29,228 bases of DNA, taken from positions 1 through 29,228 of the forward strand of contig CAYLPU010000064.1 of assembly GCA_964385635.1 (NCBI GenBank), in the 5' to 3' direction. This DNA comes from CAYLPU01 sp964385635 (lineage in GTDB: Bacteria > Chloroflexota > Anaerolineae > B4-G1). Every line of letters begins with the position of its first letter. The first letter of the stretch is position 1. Below, one piece after another: positions 1 through 7,028 of this stretch. A program made the translations under genes and the position numbers. The notes under the pieces are model-generated. The model was not told the DNA's origin. It did no database searches and worked only from the letters and a program-made list of their open reading frames with translations.

Positions 1-2
1 CC

Positions 3-1001
3 CTTGATCCCCACGCCTACTCCCACTCCCATACCCTCCCCCTCCATACTCCCACACCCTTGATCCCCACCCTCGATCCTGCCGCTGTCTCCGCCATCGC
101 CACCGCCGGGTATGCGCGCCTGGGGGCGGCCGGCGTCGAACCGCTGTGCCTGCGTTGGGAGGACACCGACGGAGACGGGGAGCAGGAGTGGGTGGGGCTC
201 TACCTGTGGCCTGGTGAACCACCGCAACTGGCGGCATTCGTCCTCGATGGCGAGGCCTGGCATGATCTGCGACCGCTGGAGAAGGGGCCGGGAAAAGAGG
301 ATTACGGCCTGGGCGAGTATCCCACCTGTGAACTGGAGGTGCGCGATGTCAACGCCGACGGGCGGACCGAGATCCTCGTCTGGGGCCACGCGAAGGCCAG
401 CATCGGTCTTCTCCACATTTTCGCCTGGGACGGGGCGAACTATGTGCTGTTGGCTCCCTTCGAGGGGGCGGCTGGCGTGCGTTTGGAGAATATAGATGGA
501 GATTTGGCCGACGAGGTGGTCGTCGGCTACGATGCCGGCGGCGGCCTGGTGTGGGAGGTGGTCTACACCTGGGACGGGATCAACTATGCCTGGACCTGGG
601 AGCGATACGATTGGTTCCACCTGGACCGCCCTCACGCCTACCGCACCGACACGCCGGAGCACGCTGTCATCTCTTTTTACCTGGCGGTGGACGATCGCGA
701 CCTGCCCGGGGCCTATGGCCTGCTGAGCGGTTCTACTCGGGCCGCCCAGCCTTACGAGACGTGGGCGGTTGGCTTCGCCACCACCGTCGCTGTGGAGGTC
801 GGCGTGGTGCATGAACTTGCCCGCAGTGGGGACACCGCCACCGTCGCCGCCCAGGTGCGCGCCTACGACAACGTGGGCGGGCGCGTCATCGCCACGCTGT
901 GGGACATCGAGTGGACGGTGGTGGGCACGGCGGACGGCTGGCGGCTGGCGAGCGGTACCACCGCGCAACTCGACAGTTGGGAGTTAGTTTATTATCGGTA
1001 A
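3..1001 (+). CDS. VCBS/FG-GAP-like repeat protein, 5'-truncated by window edge
   Basis: The frame is open from the first bases of the window, so the true start lies upstream. The first ~20 codons give a Pro/Thr/His/Ser-rich linker with repeated 'LDP' units, as is common behind an export signal. The following ~190 residues contain at least three calcium-loop-like segments (DTDGDGEQEW, DVNADGRTEIL, NIDGDLADEVV), typical of VCBS/FG-GAP beta-propeller repeats. The last ~105 residues (from TPEHAVISFYLAVDDRD) look like an NTF2-like domain: a helix-rich start followed by beta strands with conserved Trp. It is probably an extracytoplasmic lipoprotein or secreted protein. The signal peptide cannot be seen and no specific function is claimed. 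It ends with TAA just ahead of the hflX promoter. Confidence 0.7.
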   Translation, partial: LDPHAYSHSHTLPLHTPTPLIPTLDPAAVSAIATAGYARLGAAGVEPLCLRWEDTDGDGEQEWVGLYLWPGEPPQLAAFVLDGEAWHDLRPLEKGPGKEDYGLGEYPTCELEVRDVNADGRTEILVWGHAKASIGLLHIFAWDGANYVLLAPFEGAAGVRLENIDGDLADEVVVGYDAGGGLVWEVVYTWDGINYAWTWERYDWFHLDRPHAYRTDTPEHAVISFYLAVDDRDLPGAYGLLSGSTRAAQPYETWAVGFATTVAVEVGVVHELARSGDTATVAAQVRAYDNVGGRVIATLWDIEWTVVGTADGWRLASGTTAQLDSWELVYYR

Positions 1002-1004
1002 GAG

Positions 1005-1032
1005 TTGTGAAACAGGGGAAAAGCCGTATAAT
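1005..1032 (+). promoter_or_regulatory. Probable sigma-70 promoter of hflX
   Basis: TTGTGA (1005-1010) and a perfect TATAAT (1027-1032) are separated by 16 bp, directly downstream of the preceding stop codon. A start of transcription near 1039 leaves a short 5' UTR containing a strong GGAGGTGA at 1056-1063. Confidence 0.55.
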
Positions 1033-1117
1033 CGTATATCGTGAAACGTGAGTTTGGAGGTGAATCATCGCCAGACCTTCTGAGCCCACCGGCCCCCCGC
1101 AGGAGCGAGGGTTTCTG

Positions 1118-2440
1118 GTGGGGGTGGAACTGAAAAGACGCCGGCGTTCATCATCTGAGCCTGAGGGCCACTGGCCGGTCGAGGAGTCGCTGGCCGAACT
1201 GGCGCAACTGGCCCGGACCGCCGGCCTCGTGGTTGTGGGTCGTGCCACGCAGCGACTCGAGCGTCCTCACGCGGCCACTTTCATCGGTCGGGGCAAGGTC
1301 GAAGAAGTAGCCAGGCGGGTGATGGAAACCGCTGCCGACGTGGTCATTTTTGATGACGAACTCTCGCCGCGTCACCAGCGAGAACTGGAGAAGGTGCTGG
1401 GCGATGGTGTCAAACTGCTCGATCGCACCGCGCTTATCCTGGACATCTTCGCCCAGCACGCCCACACCCGCGAGGGGGCCTTACAGGTTGAGTTGGCGCA
1501 GTACGAGTACCGGTTGCCGCGTCTCACGCGGGCCTGGACCCACCTGGCTCGCCAGGCCGGCGGGCGGGCTGGCGGGGCCACTGGTGGCGTCGGCGTGCGC
1601 GGTCCTGGCGAGACCCAGTTGGAGACCGACCGGCGTGTGATCGGGCAGCGTATCGCTCAACTGAAGCGCGAGTTGGAGGCGGTGCGTGCCCACCGGGGAC
1701 GGTACCGCGCGCGGCGGCGTAAGGCTGGCGTGCCCACTGTTGCCATCGTCGGCTACACCAATGCCGGGAAGTCCACGCTTCTCAACGGACTCTCAGATGC
1801 CGGGGTGCCTGTGGCGGACCAACTGTTTGTTACGCTTGATCCGACCACGCGCCGTGTCCAGTTACCCGGAGGAGGCGCGGCCCTTTTCACCGACACTGTC
1901 GGTTTCATCCAGAAACTCCCCGCCCAAGTAGTAGCCGCCTTCCGCGCCACGCTGGAGGAGGTGGTCGAGGCTGACCTGCTATTGCACGTGTTGGACGTCG
2001 CCCACCCGCATGCCCTCCATCAGGTCAGGGTGGTGTTGGACACGCTGGAGGAGATCGGGGCCTCTGATAGGCCCATCGTCAACGTGCTGAACAAGATTGA
2101 TCGGTTGCCCACACCCGACACGGCCAAGGCGATTGGCCCACTACCCATCAAAAAGCCTGATGTTATCTTCCCTCTTATGGCCCGGTTTTCCAACAGCGTC
2201 GCTATCTCGGCTCTCACCGGGGAGGGGCTGGAATCGCTGTTGGCTCGCATTGAGGGAGTACTGGAGGCTCAGATGGCCTGGCTCGACGTGCTTGTCCCTT
2301 ACGAATTGGGAGGTTTGGTGGACTTGTTCCACAGGCGGGGGCTGATCGAGCAGGAGGAACACACAGAGACGGGGACGCGCATTGTGGGGCGTGTACCGCG
2401 TGCGTTGGTGGGACGTTTCGTGGAATTCGTGGATAAGTAA
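1118..2440 (+). CDS. hflX: GTPase HflX
   Basis: HflX is a ribosome-binding GTPase that splits stalled or heat-damaged 70S ribosomes. The N-terminal HflX domain shows the glycine-rich signature GGVGVRGPGETQLETDRR, followed by a coiled linker. The GTPase domain has G1 GYTNAGKST (about residue 212), G3 DTVGF and G4 NKID. Length (440 aa) is normal. The start is uncertain. GTG at 1118 is the first standard start codon, but the frame is open back to a stop at 1061-1063. The residues upstream (ERGFLVGVEL) look like the family's first beta strand, which this GTG would cut. A strong GGAGGTGA at 1056-1063 is followed by ATC ATC (1064-1069), so an ATC start at 1067 or a base error there is possible. The gene is likely monocistronic or co-transcribed with the small membrane protein downstream. 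Confidence 0.95.
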   Translation: MGVELKRRRRSSSEPEGHWPVEESLAELAQLARTAGLVVVGRATQRLERPHAATFIGRGKVEEVARRVMETAADVVIFDDELSPRHQRELEKVLGDGVKLLDRTALILDIFAQHAHTREGALQVELAQYEYRLPRLTRAWTHLARQAGGRAGGATGGVGVRGPGETQLETDRRVIGQRIAQLKRELEAVRAHRGRYRARRRKAGVPTVAIVGYTNAGKSTLLNGLSDAGVPVADQLFVTLDPTTRRVQLPGGGAALFTDTVGFIQKLPAQVVAAFRATLEEVVEADLLLHVLDVAHPHALHQVRVVLDTLEEIGASDRPIVNVLNKIDRLPTPDTAKAIGPLPIKKPDVIFPLMARFSNSVAISALTGEGLESLLARIEGVLEAQMAWLDVLVPYELGGLVDLFHRRGLIEQEEHTETGTRIVGRVPRALVGRFVEFVDK

Positions 2441-2494
2441 CGTGCTGGAACGCTAAACAAGTACCTGTTAGCATACAATACCATCGGAGGTGCG

Positions 2495-2707
2495 ATGGGC
2501 ACCGAATTGCTGAAGCGCATCAGTGACTTTCTGGCCCGTATGACCGGGCTTCCTATCATCGTCGCCATTGGCCTGGTAGCGGCCAATTTCCTGCTTCAAC
2601 TGTTACCTGCCTGGCCCATCATTGGCTGGTTGGCCCACACGCATCTCTTCTTACACGTCGGCCTGATCGTGGGGTTTCTGGGAGTGTTACTGGGCGATGC
2701 ATTGTAG
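2495..2707 (+). CDS. Small hydrophobic membrane protein, unknown function
   Basis: This 70-residue protein has a good ribosome binding site (GGAGGTGCG directly before ATG). It has a short amphipathic start (MGTELLKRISDFLARM) and two hydrophobic segments, roughly residues 17-38 and 42-68, separated by a proline/tryptophan turn (LPAWPIIGW). It therefore looks like a two-helix inner-membrane protein. It follows hflX by 54 bp on the same strand. I recognise no family. The RBS, the coherent membrane pattern and the absence of a competing frame support it as a real gene. Confidence 0.7.
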   Translation: MGTELLKRISDFLARMTGLPIIVAIGLVAANFLLQLLPAWPIIGWLAHTHLFLHVGLIVGFLGVLLGDAL

Positions 2708-2717
2708 CGGTGGCAGG

Positions 2718-3410
2718 CTATTCAAACACGACTGCGTGGGGGAAGACTAACTGCGCCGGGTCGATGGTGCCTCGGGCAAGTTGTCGCTGATTGGCGCGCT
2801 CGAAATGCGCCTGCAAGTCACGCAATGTGTCGAGTTGGGCGCGGGATGGCTCGACGGAGAAAAGCACCACCAGTGTTGTGTACTCGCCCGGGACGAAGCC
2901 GACCCAGTGGGCGTGTTCGATCTCAATGTTGTGCATCTGTCGCTCAGGCGGTCCCCCAGCGTCGGAGCGGAAACTGTCGAGCACCGAGGCCAGCAGTCGG
3001 GCATCCACGTCGTATTCGCCGACGGTGCGGATGGACTCGCCGTTGGCGTTGAGATAGATCGCGTACCCCAGGATGCGGGCGGCGTGGCGGCGACGGATGA
3101 TCATGCTGTCTCCCGTGGCCACTGTTGCCCGCCATGCTGCGGCTTCTGGCGTCTCCTCCAATGCCTCTTCCACCACCTTGCGCTGCTGCTGGTAGTGGGC
3201 GTAGAGTTCCTGAAACTGGGTGGGATTGACTCTGCCCGCCGCGAAGTCATCCGCCAGCCGTTCCATCTTCTGGCGAATCTGCTCAAGATAGGCGCGGACC
3301 TCGGCGACGCCAGTCGCGTCTGCTGAAGGCTCGGGCGTGGGGATCGCTTCTTCGGGCGTTTCTTTTTCCTGTCCGAACAGGCGACGTAGGGTATTGGGGA
3401 GGTTGGACAT
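2718..3410 (-). CDS. Uncharacterised 230-aa protein downstream of TumE-type toxin
   Basis: The start is taken as ATG at 3410, giving MSNLPNTLRRLFGQ, because GGAGG lies about 9 bases upstream. The longer frame back to 3464 would overlap the neighbouring toxin gene. The N-terminal ~30 residues are polar with Pro/Glu/Thr. Residues ~35-90 form a predicted long helix or coiled coil (QIRQKMERLADDFAAGRVNPTQ), and the C-terminal ~130 residues are alpha/beta. The stretch GYAIYLNANGESIRTVGEYD vaguely resembles roadblock/LC7-type folds, but this is only an impression. It lies 22 bp downstream of the TumE-like toxin and may share its promoter. Function unknown. Confidence 0.65.
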   Translation of the reverse strand: MSNLPNTLRRLFGQEKETPEEAIPTPEPSADATGVAEVRAYLEQIRQKMERLADDFAAGRVNPTQFQELYAHYQQQRKVVEEALEETPEAAAWRATVATGDSMIIRRRHAARILGYAIYLNANGESIRTVGEYDVDARLLASVLDSFRSDAGGPPERQMHNIEIEHAHWVGFVPGEYTTLVVLFSVEPSRAQLDTLRDLQAHFERANQRQLARGTIDPAQLVFPHAVVFE

Positions 3411-3432
3411 AGGCTTGTTCCTCCGAGGCTGG

Positions 3433-3822
3433 TTATAGCGTGCGTAACAGCTTGTGGCGCACAAACGTCAAGAACTCGCGCGTTGCATCTTCAGGGGCGT
3501 TGCTAATATGGCTTTCTACGACGTGGCCTTCGCTGCCGTCATGAAAGTGCTTGGGAAACGTCGCCACGTGACGCCACTTGTCGTGTGGCGCGTTGTCGTG
3601 ACGGTAGAGGTCATCCCTGGAGATCAGGCGGCGTTCCCAGTGGTAGGAATAGCGGCCGCTGGCCGAGATGAACACGTCGAGCAGTGAGCCATCGACGATG
3701 TCGAGGCGCAGCTTGAGCGGATCGCCCGTTGGCAAGGATAGGATCCAGGCCTTGACGACCACGTCGGCAAACTCATTTAGAGCGATTGTCTTCAGCGCTC
3801 TGTAAATCGTCAAGATAGGCAT
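3433..3822 (-). CDS. TumE-like toxin (DUF6516 family)
   Basis: The 129-aa product carries the pattern I associate with DUF6516/TumE-family toxins: LKLRLDIVDGSLLDVF, then GRYSYHWERR, then DNAPHDKW and FPKHFH, with conserved His/Tyr/Trp in a small alpha/beta protein. The ATG at 3822 is preceded by GGAGG with a 6-base gap, so this start is well supported even though it overlaps the upstream antitoxin gene by 50 bp. Such overlap fits translational coupling of a toxin-antitoxin pair. The mode of toxicity is not evident from sequence. Confidence is good for the family and moderate for the exact start. Confidence 0.7.
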   Translation of the reverse strand: MPILTIYRALKTIALNEFADVVVKAWILSLPTGDPLKLRLDIVDGSLLDVFISASGRYSYHWERRLISRDDLYRHDNAPHDKWRHVATFPKHFHDGSEGHVVESHISNAPEDATREFLTFVRHKLLRTL

Positions 3823-4093
3823 CCAGTTCCTCCAGGCGTGCGGCTAGATTCTCGGCAACGATCAAGTCTTCCCATGCGGGGTGTTCTACCACAATTCCTT
3901 GAGCGATCCTGGACTCCAGGTCAGTGATAGATTCAGTACCATACCGGCCCAGGATGTCCAGCCGAAGTTGCAGTACCTGACGCTTCTGCTCGTGTAGGAA
4001 GCTCACCAACGCCTGCCGAAACAGTTCGCTCTCGTTGAGTCCTAACGATACAGCGATCTTAGTTGTTGTAGTTGCTACTGGAGTCGTGTCCAT
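3773..4093 (-). CDS. Probable antitoxin partner of the TumE-like toxin
   Basis: The start is placed at ATG 4093, preceded by GGAGG with a 5-base gap. A GTG two codons earlier (4099) is less well placed. The 106-residue protein starts with a Thr-rich stretch. It then has an RHH/helix-like segment (KIAVSLGLNESELFRQALVSF), a central helix, and an acidic C-terminal tail (LAARLEELDAYLDDLQSAED) that could wrap the toxin. Size, gene order (antitoxin first), overlap with the toxin and the dedicated promoter at 4111-4139 all fit a type II toxin-antitoxin operon. The family assignment is by context, not by a diagnostic motif. Confidence 0.65.
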   Translation of the reverse strand: MDTTPVATTTTKIAVSLGLNESELFRQALVSFLHEQKRQVLQLRLDILGRYGTESITDLESRIAQGIVVEHPAWEDLIVAENLAARLEELDAYLDDLQSAEDNRSK

Positions 4094-4110
4094 GGTCACC
4101 TCCAGAGGAT

Positions 4111-4139
4111 ATTATACCTTTGCCCGCTTGTCCGGTCAA
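4111..4139 (-). promoter_or_regulatory. Promoter of the TumE-type toxin-antitoxin operon
   Basis: On the minus strand TTGACC (4139-4134) and a perfect TATAAT (4116-4111) are separated by exactly 17 bp. The -10 lies 18 bp upstream of the chosen antitoxin ATG, so the mRNA leader is only about 10 bases and begins near the ribosome binding site. Confidence 0.7.
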
Positions 4140-4259
4140 CTGGACGTGCTTGATGCTGGGTTGGGGTGTGTTGGCAGTCATTGACCTCTGTACCCACGAG
4201 TTTATGGCAAAAGACGGGGTGTTGGAGGGGCAAACACGGGTCACATGCTGCCGGCATAT

Positions 4260-4288
4260 TTGACAGAACAGAGGGGCTGTGGCATAAT
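4260..4288 (+). promoter_or_regulatory. Promoter of the T-box leader
   Basis: A perfect TTGACA (4260-4265) and CATAAT (4283-4288) are separated by 17 bp, placing transcription start near 4295, immediately before the first T-box stem. The interval 4140-4259 between this promoter and the divergent toxin-antitoxin promoter holds no gene or structure I can support. Confidence 0.75.
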
Positions 4289-4294
4289 ACAATT

Positions 4295-4620
4295 GCAAAG
4301 GCGATGATGGAGACGAGTAGGCACGGGGTACCGGCCCAGAGAGCCCGGGCCAGGTGAGAGCCGGGTGCGGGAACCGCGTCGAAAATCCCTCCGGAGCCGT
4401 TGACCGAACGGTTCAGGTGTTCGTGACGTAAATTGTAAGTTCAGGGTTCGGATACCGGTTCCGAATCCACGGACCCCGAATCTTGTAGACTCAGACGGAC
4501 TCGTCCCCCGTTAGCAGGATGTGGCGATGTTGGTCGCTGGCTGAGAGGCCCCGCTACGACGGGGCAAAAAGGGTGGTACCACGGGAGTAAGACTCTCGTC
4601 CCTTTGGACGAGGGTTTTTC
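4295..4620 (+). promoter_or_regulatory. T-box riboswitch, specifier most likely AUC (Ile)
   Basis: T-box leaders sense uncharged tRNA and allow read-through of a terminator. Stem I shows a kink-turn-like GATGA (4303-4307) opposite GGAG (4393-4396), a GGAG:CTCC helix, the AGTA side of the specifier loop (4316-4319), an AGAGAG distal loop (4338-4343) and the opposing specifier strand GAAAATCC (4381-4388). AUC (4385-4387) is the best specifier reading. A GCCCCG/CGGGGC hairpin (4548-4565) precedes the T-box element AGGGTGGTACCACGG (4570-4584). Its TGGT pairs with the ACCA end of a tRNA with discriminator A, as in tRNA-Ile and tRNA-Ala. Antiterminator arms AAAGGG (4568-4573) and CCCTTT (4600-4605) exclude the terminator. 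No alanine codon (GCN) sits in the specifier strand although the next gene is AlaX-like. Confidence 0.9.
4593..4619 (+). terminator. T-box regulated intrinsic terminator
   Basis: A nine-pair stem (4593-4601 with 4606-4614, including one G-U) with a four-base loop CTTT is followed by five T residues (4615-4619). Its left arm overlaps the antiterminator strand, so the two structures are mutually exclusive. The coding ATG follows 17 bases after the T-tract. Confidence 0.85.
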
Positions 4621-4635
4621 TGTTTTGGAGGTGAA

Positions 4636-5346
4636 ATGACCGAGTTACTCTACCAGACAGACAGTTACCTGCGTGAATTCGAAGCCCGCGTGACCGAGGT
4701 CGTCAGCGATGGGGTGGTGCTGGATCGGACTGCTTTTTACCTTGGCGGCGGGGGACAACCCTGCGACGTCGGGCGGCTGTTGTCCGACGGTGGGGAGTGG
4801 GAGGTGGTGAAGGTTGGCCGCAGCGAGGGCCGCGTCGTGCACAAACTGAACCTCAATCCGCCACCGGTGGGCACGTCTGTAAGGGGCATCCTCGACTGGG
4901 AGCGCCGTTACGCCTTGATGCGCACCCACACCGCCATGCACATCCTCTGCGGCGTGATCTGGCGGGACTACGGGGCCTCGGTGACCGGTGGCAAAATGGA
5001 ACTGCTGCGAGGGCGGATGGACTTCGAGTTTGAACACATGCACCGGGAACTGGTAAACGAGATTGAGGAGAAGATCAACGTCGAGGTCGCCGCCGCCCGG
5101 CCGATCCGCGTGCATATCCTGCCGCGCGAGGAGGCATTTCAGATCCCTGACCTGATCCGCACCAAGATCAACCTGCTGCCGCCCCACATCACCCAGGTGC
5201 GGGTAGTTGAGATCGGGGGGTTGGACATGCAGGCCGATGGCGGGACCCACGTGGCGAACACCACCGAGGTTGGTCCTTTGCGAATCGTGGATTACAAGAG
5301 CAAGGGGCGCATTAACAAACGACTGGTAGTGGCGCTAGAAGGGTAG
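4636..5346 (+). CDS. alaX: AlaX-type alanyl-tRNA editing domain protein
   Basis: Free-standing AlaX proteins hydrolyse mischarged tRNA-Ala in trans. The 236-aa protein begins with the AlaRS-like beta barrel (RTAFYLGGGGQP at residues 31-42). It continues with the tRNA-SAD domain: the metal-binding pair H98 and H102 in RTHTAMH, and the C-terminal DGGTHVANTTEVG (residues 201-213) in which D201 stands where AlaRS has Cys and H205 is kept. The ending KSKGRINKR is typical of the family. The RBS (GGAGG, 4627-4631) is good. Its own T-box leader controls it, though the leader's specifier looks isoleucine-like. Function is assigned from family motifs; the amino acid actually edited is not visible. Confidence 0.88.
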   Translation: MTELLYQTDSYLREFEARVTEVVSDGVVLDRTAFYLGGGGQPCDVGRLLSDGGEWEVVKVGRSEGRVVHKLNLNPPPVGTSVRGILDWERRYALMRTHTAMHILCGVIWRDYGASVTGGKMELLRGRMDFEFEHMHRELVNEIEEKINVEVAAARPIRVHILPREEAFQIPDLIRTKINLLPPHITQVRVVEIGGLDMQADGGTHVANTTEVGPLRIVDYKSKGRINKRLVVALEG

Positions 5347-5352
5347 AACAGG

Positions 5353-5769
5353 CTACGCCCGAGGGAGTCGGATGAATTGTCCCATCTGCTCGAAGTGCTC
5401 GTCGAAGGCGAAGGCATGGAGTAGCCCCAGCCGATCCATGGCGACGAAACTGGTGCAGTCGGTGAAACTGAACTCCTTGTCGTCGTATTTCTTGAACAGT
5501 TCCCAGGCGGCGCGCTGGTCGGCCTTGGAGACGTGGATGACGCTGGCGTACTTCTGCATCCACAGCTCCTCGCCCAGTTCGCGAGCACTTGGATAACCAA
5601 GGCGGTAAAGTATCAGCGTGATCGTTTCGTCAACGACGAAGTTCGTAGTGATCAGTTTGCCGGTGAAGGTCGCCAGGAATTGAATAGCCGCGTTGTGGTG
5701 AGGGTCCTTCGTGTCTTTGAGGGCGAACCATGCACTGGTGTCCACAAAGACCAGATGAGCCAGGTTCAT
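5353..5769 (-). CDS. PIN-domain toxin (VapC-like)
   Basis: This 138-aa PIN-domain ribonuclease has the acidic quartet D10 (VFVDTSAWFAL), E48 (VVDETITL), D104 (SFTDCTSFVAM) and D123 (FAFDEHF), which binds divalent metal. VapC-type toxins cleave tRNA or rRNA. The start codon overlaps the stop of the upstream antitoxin in an ATGA arrangement (5766-5769), indicating translational coupling. It runs opposite to the flanking alaX and Fic genes and ends only 6 bp from the alaX stop codon on the other strand. Confidence 0.9.
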   Translation of the reverse strand: MNLAHLVFVDTSAWFALKDTKDPHHNAAIQFLATFTGKLITTNFVVDETITLILYRLGYPSARELGEELWMQKYASVIHVSKADQRAAWELFKKYDDKEFSFTDCTSFVAMDRLGLLHAFAFDEHFEQMGQFIRLPRA

Positions 5770-6101
5770 CGGTAAGGGTTTCCATACAGGTACTTGTCGT
5801 GGTTGATTGCACCATCGTGGGGAGGCCTGCTGGCAGCGGTGCTAGACATAGCCATTGCCAGTAGAGCCTGGCGCTGACGTTCTCCTTCGGCCAGTAGTCT
5901 TTCTTCGTCCTCTGGGTCGAAGCCGAGCACGTCGGCCAGTGTCTCCTGGATGGGGATGCCGTCTTCGTCCAGCACGTCGCCGTCCTCGTCCACGTGGGGC
6001 ATTTCGATGGTGACGATGAGTTGTTGCCCTTCGGGCAGGGCCACGTCTTCTAGCAGATAGAGGGCTCGTCCCTCTCGGATAGCTCTGGTTCGCACGCGCA
6101 T
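5766..6101 (-). CDS. Antitoxin partner of the PIN toxin (DUF104-like)
   Basis: The start is placed at ATG 6101, preceded by GAGAGG about 6 bases upstream, because the family-like sequence begins there (MRVRTRAIREGRALYLLEDV). The longer frame back to 6173 would contain the promoter. The N-terminal ~35 residues, ending LPEGQQLIVTIEMP, match the short AbrB-like/DUF104 antitoxin pattern ('...LPEGQ.V.V.I'). The middle is strongly acidic (DEDGDVLDEDG) and the C-terminus is helical (LLAEGERQRQALLAM), probably wrapping the toxin. It is the first gene of the pair and overlaps the toxin by 4 bp. Confidence 0.75.
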   Translation of the reverse strand: MRVRTRAIREGRALYLLEDVALPEGQQLIVTIEMPHVDEDGDVLDEDGIPIQETLADVLGFDPEDEERLLAEGERQRQALLAMAMSSTAASRPPHDGAINHDKYLYGNPYR

Positions 6102-6132
6102 CTCACACCTCTCATTCAGGGGGTATGTGTTT

Positions 6133-6161
6133 ATTGTAGTGTAGAGGTGGATTTTTGTCAA
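6133..6161 (-). promoter_or_regulatory. Promoter of the PIN toxin-antitoxin operon
   Basis: On the minus strand a perfect TTGACA (6161-6156) and TACAAT (6138-6133) are separated by 17 bp, 31 bp upstream of the antitoxin ATG. The quality of this promoter argues against the longer antitoxin start at 6173. Confidence 0.7.
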
Positions 6162-6235
6162 CACTGTGTCCACGAGAATTTTGTGGGACTAAGGTGGCAT
6201 CTTGTCCTACGTTGGTTGCAACGGGAGGCCGTGCT

Positions 6236-6988
6236 ATGGATGAACTGGCACAGACGCTGGAACGGGTGAGCGCGAAGAAGGGGCGGTTGGACGCAGCGCG
6301 ACCGCTCTCGCCCTCGCTGTTGAGCCGGCTGCGCGAGCAGTTGGACGTGGAGTGGACCTATCACTCCAACGCTATCGAAGGTAGCAGCCTCACGTTGCGC
6401 GAGACTCAACTGGTGCTGCAACACGGGCTGACCGTCGGTGGTAAGTCGCTACAGGAGCACCTGGAGGCGATCAACCATCAGCATGCCATTCGCTTCGTTG
6501 AGGCGCTGGTGAACGAGGGCGAGCTGGTCACCGGACACGTTGTGCGGGGTATTCACGCGCTGGTGCTGCGGACGATTGACGACGAAGAGGCGGGGCGCTA
6601 TCGGCGCGTTCAGGTGTACATCACCGGTTCGGAATATGTGCCGCCGGAACCGGTGGCGGTGCCCGGCTTGACGGCTGATCTGATTGCCTGGATAAACTCA
6701 GATGAGGCAGCCTCTTTGCACCCGGTGGAGCGGGCGGCGCTGGTTCATTTTCGGTTGGTGCATGTCCATCCCTTCACCGACGGCAACGGGCGCACGGCGC
6801 GGCTTCTGATGAATCTGCTTTTGATGCGCGAGGGTTACCCGCCGGCTGTCATCCGGGTTGAGGATCGGCCGGCCTACTACGATGTACTCGATGCAGCACA
6901 TGGGGGGGACACGGAACCGTTTGTACGCCTGGTGGGCGAAGCAGCGGAGAGGTCGTTGGATACCTGGTTGGCAGTGGGGGGTGGTTGA
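6236..6988 (+). CDS. Fic family protein, class II
   Basis: Fic proteins transfer AMP (or related groups) to target proteins. The catalytic motif HPFTDGNGR begins at H178, and an N-terminal self-inhibitory helix motif S44-N-A-I-E48-G49 marks it as class II, where E48 would block ATP until released. Length (250 aa) is somewhat short for class II and I see no separate C-terminal winged helix. The ATG at 6236 was chosen because GGGAGG lies 7 bases upstream; the frame is open further back to 6155 but without an RBS. It stands alone on the plus strand between the PIN toxin-antitoxin pair and ileS, with 40 bp to ileS. Confidence 0.9.
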   Translation: MDELAQTLERVSAKKGRLDAARPLSPSLLSRLREQLDVEWTYHSNAIEGSSLTLRETQLVLQHGLTVGGKSLQEHLEAINHQHAIRFVEALVNEGELVTGHVVRGIHALVLRTIDDEEAGRYRRVQVYITGSEYVPPEPVAVPGLTADLIAWINSDEAASLHPVERAALVHFRLVHVHPFTDGNGRTARLLMNLLLMREGYPPAVIRVEDRPAYYDVLDAAHGGDTEPFVRLVGEAAERSLDTWLAVGGG

Positions 6989-7028
6989 ACGGAACACCAG
7001 ATTGTTGAGACTTAAGGGGGGGGAAGCA

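Noticed and set aside
4059..4298. 79-codon minus-strand frame over the promoters between the toxin-antitoxin operon and the T-box
   Set aside because: It overlaps two consensus promoters and the antitoxin start, and has no ribosome binding site.
6155..6235. 27-residue N-terminal extension of the Fic protein
   Set aside because: It contains the divergent toxin-antitoxin promoter region and lacks a ribosome binding site, while ATG 6236 has GGGAGG at the right distance.
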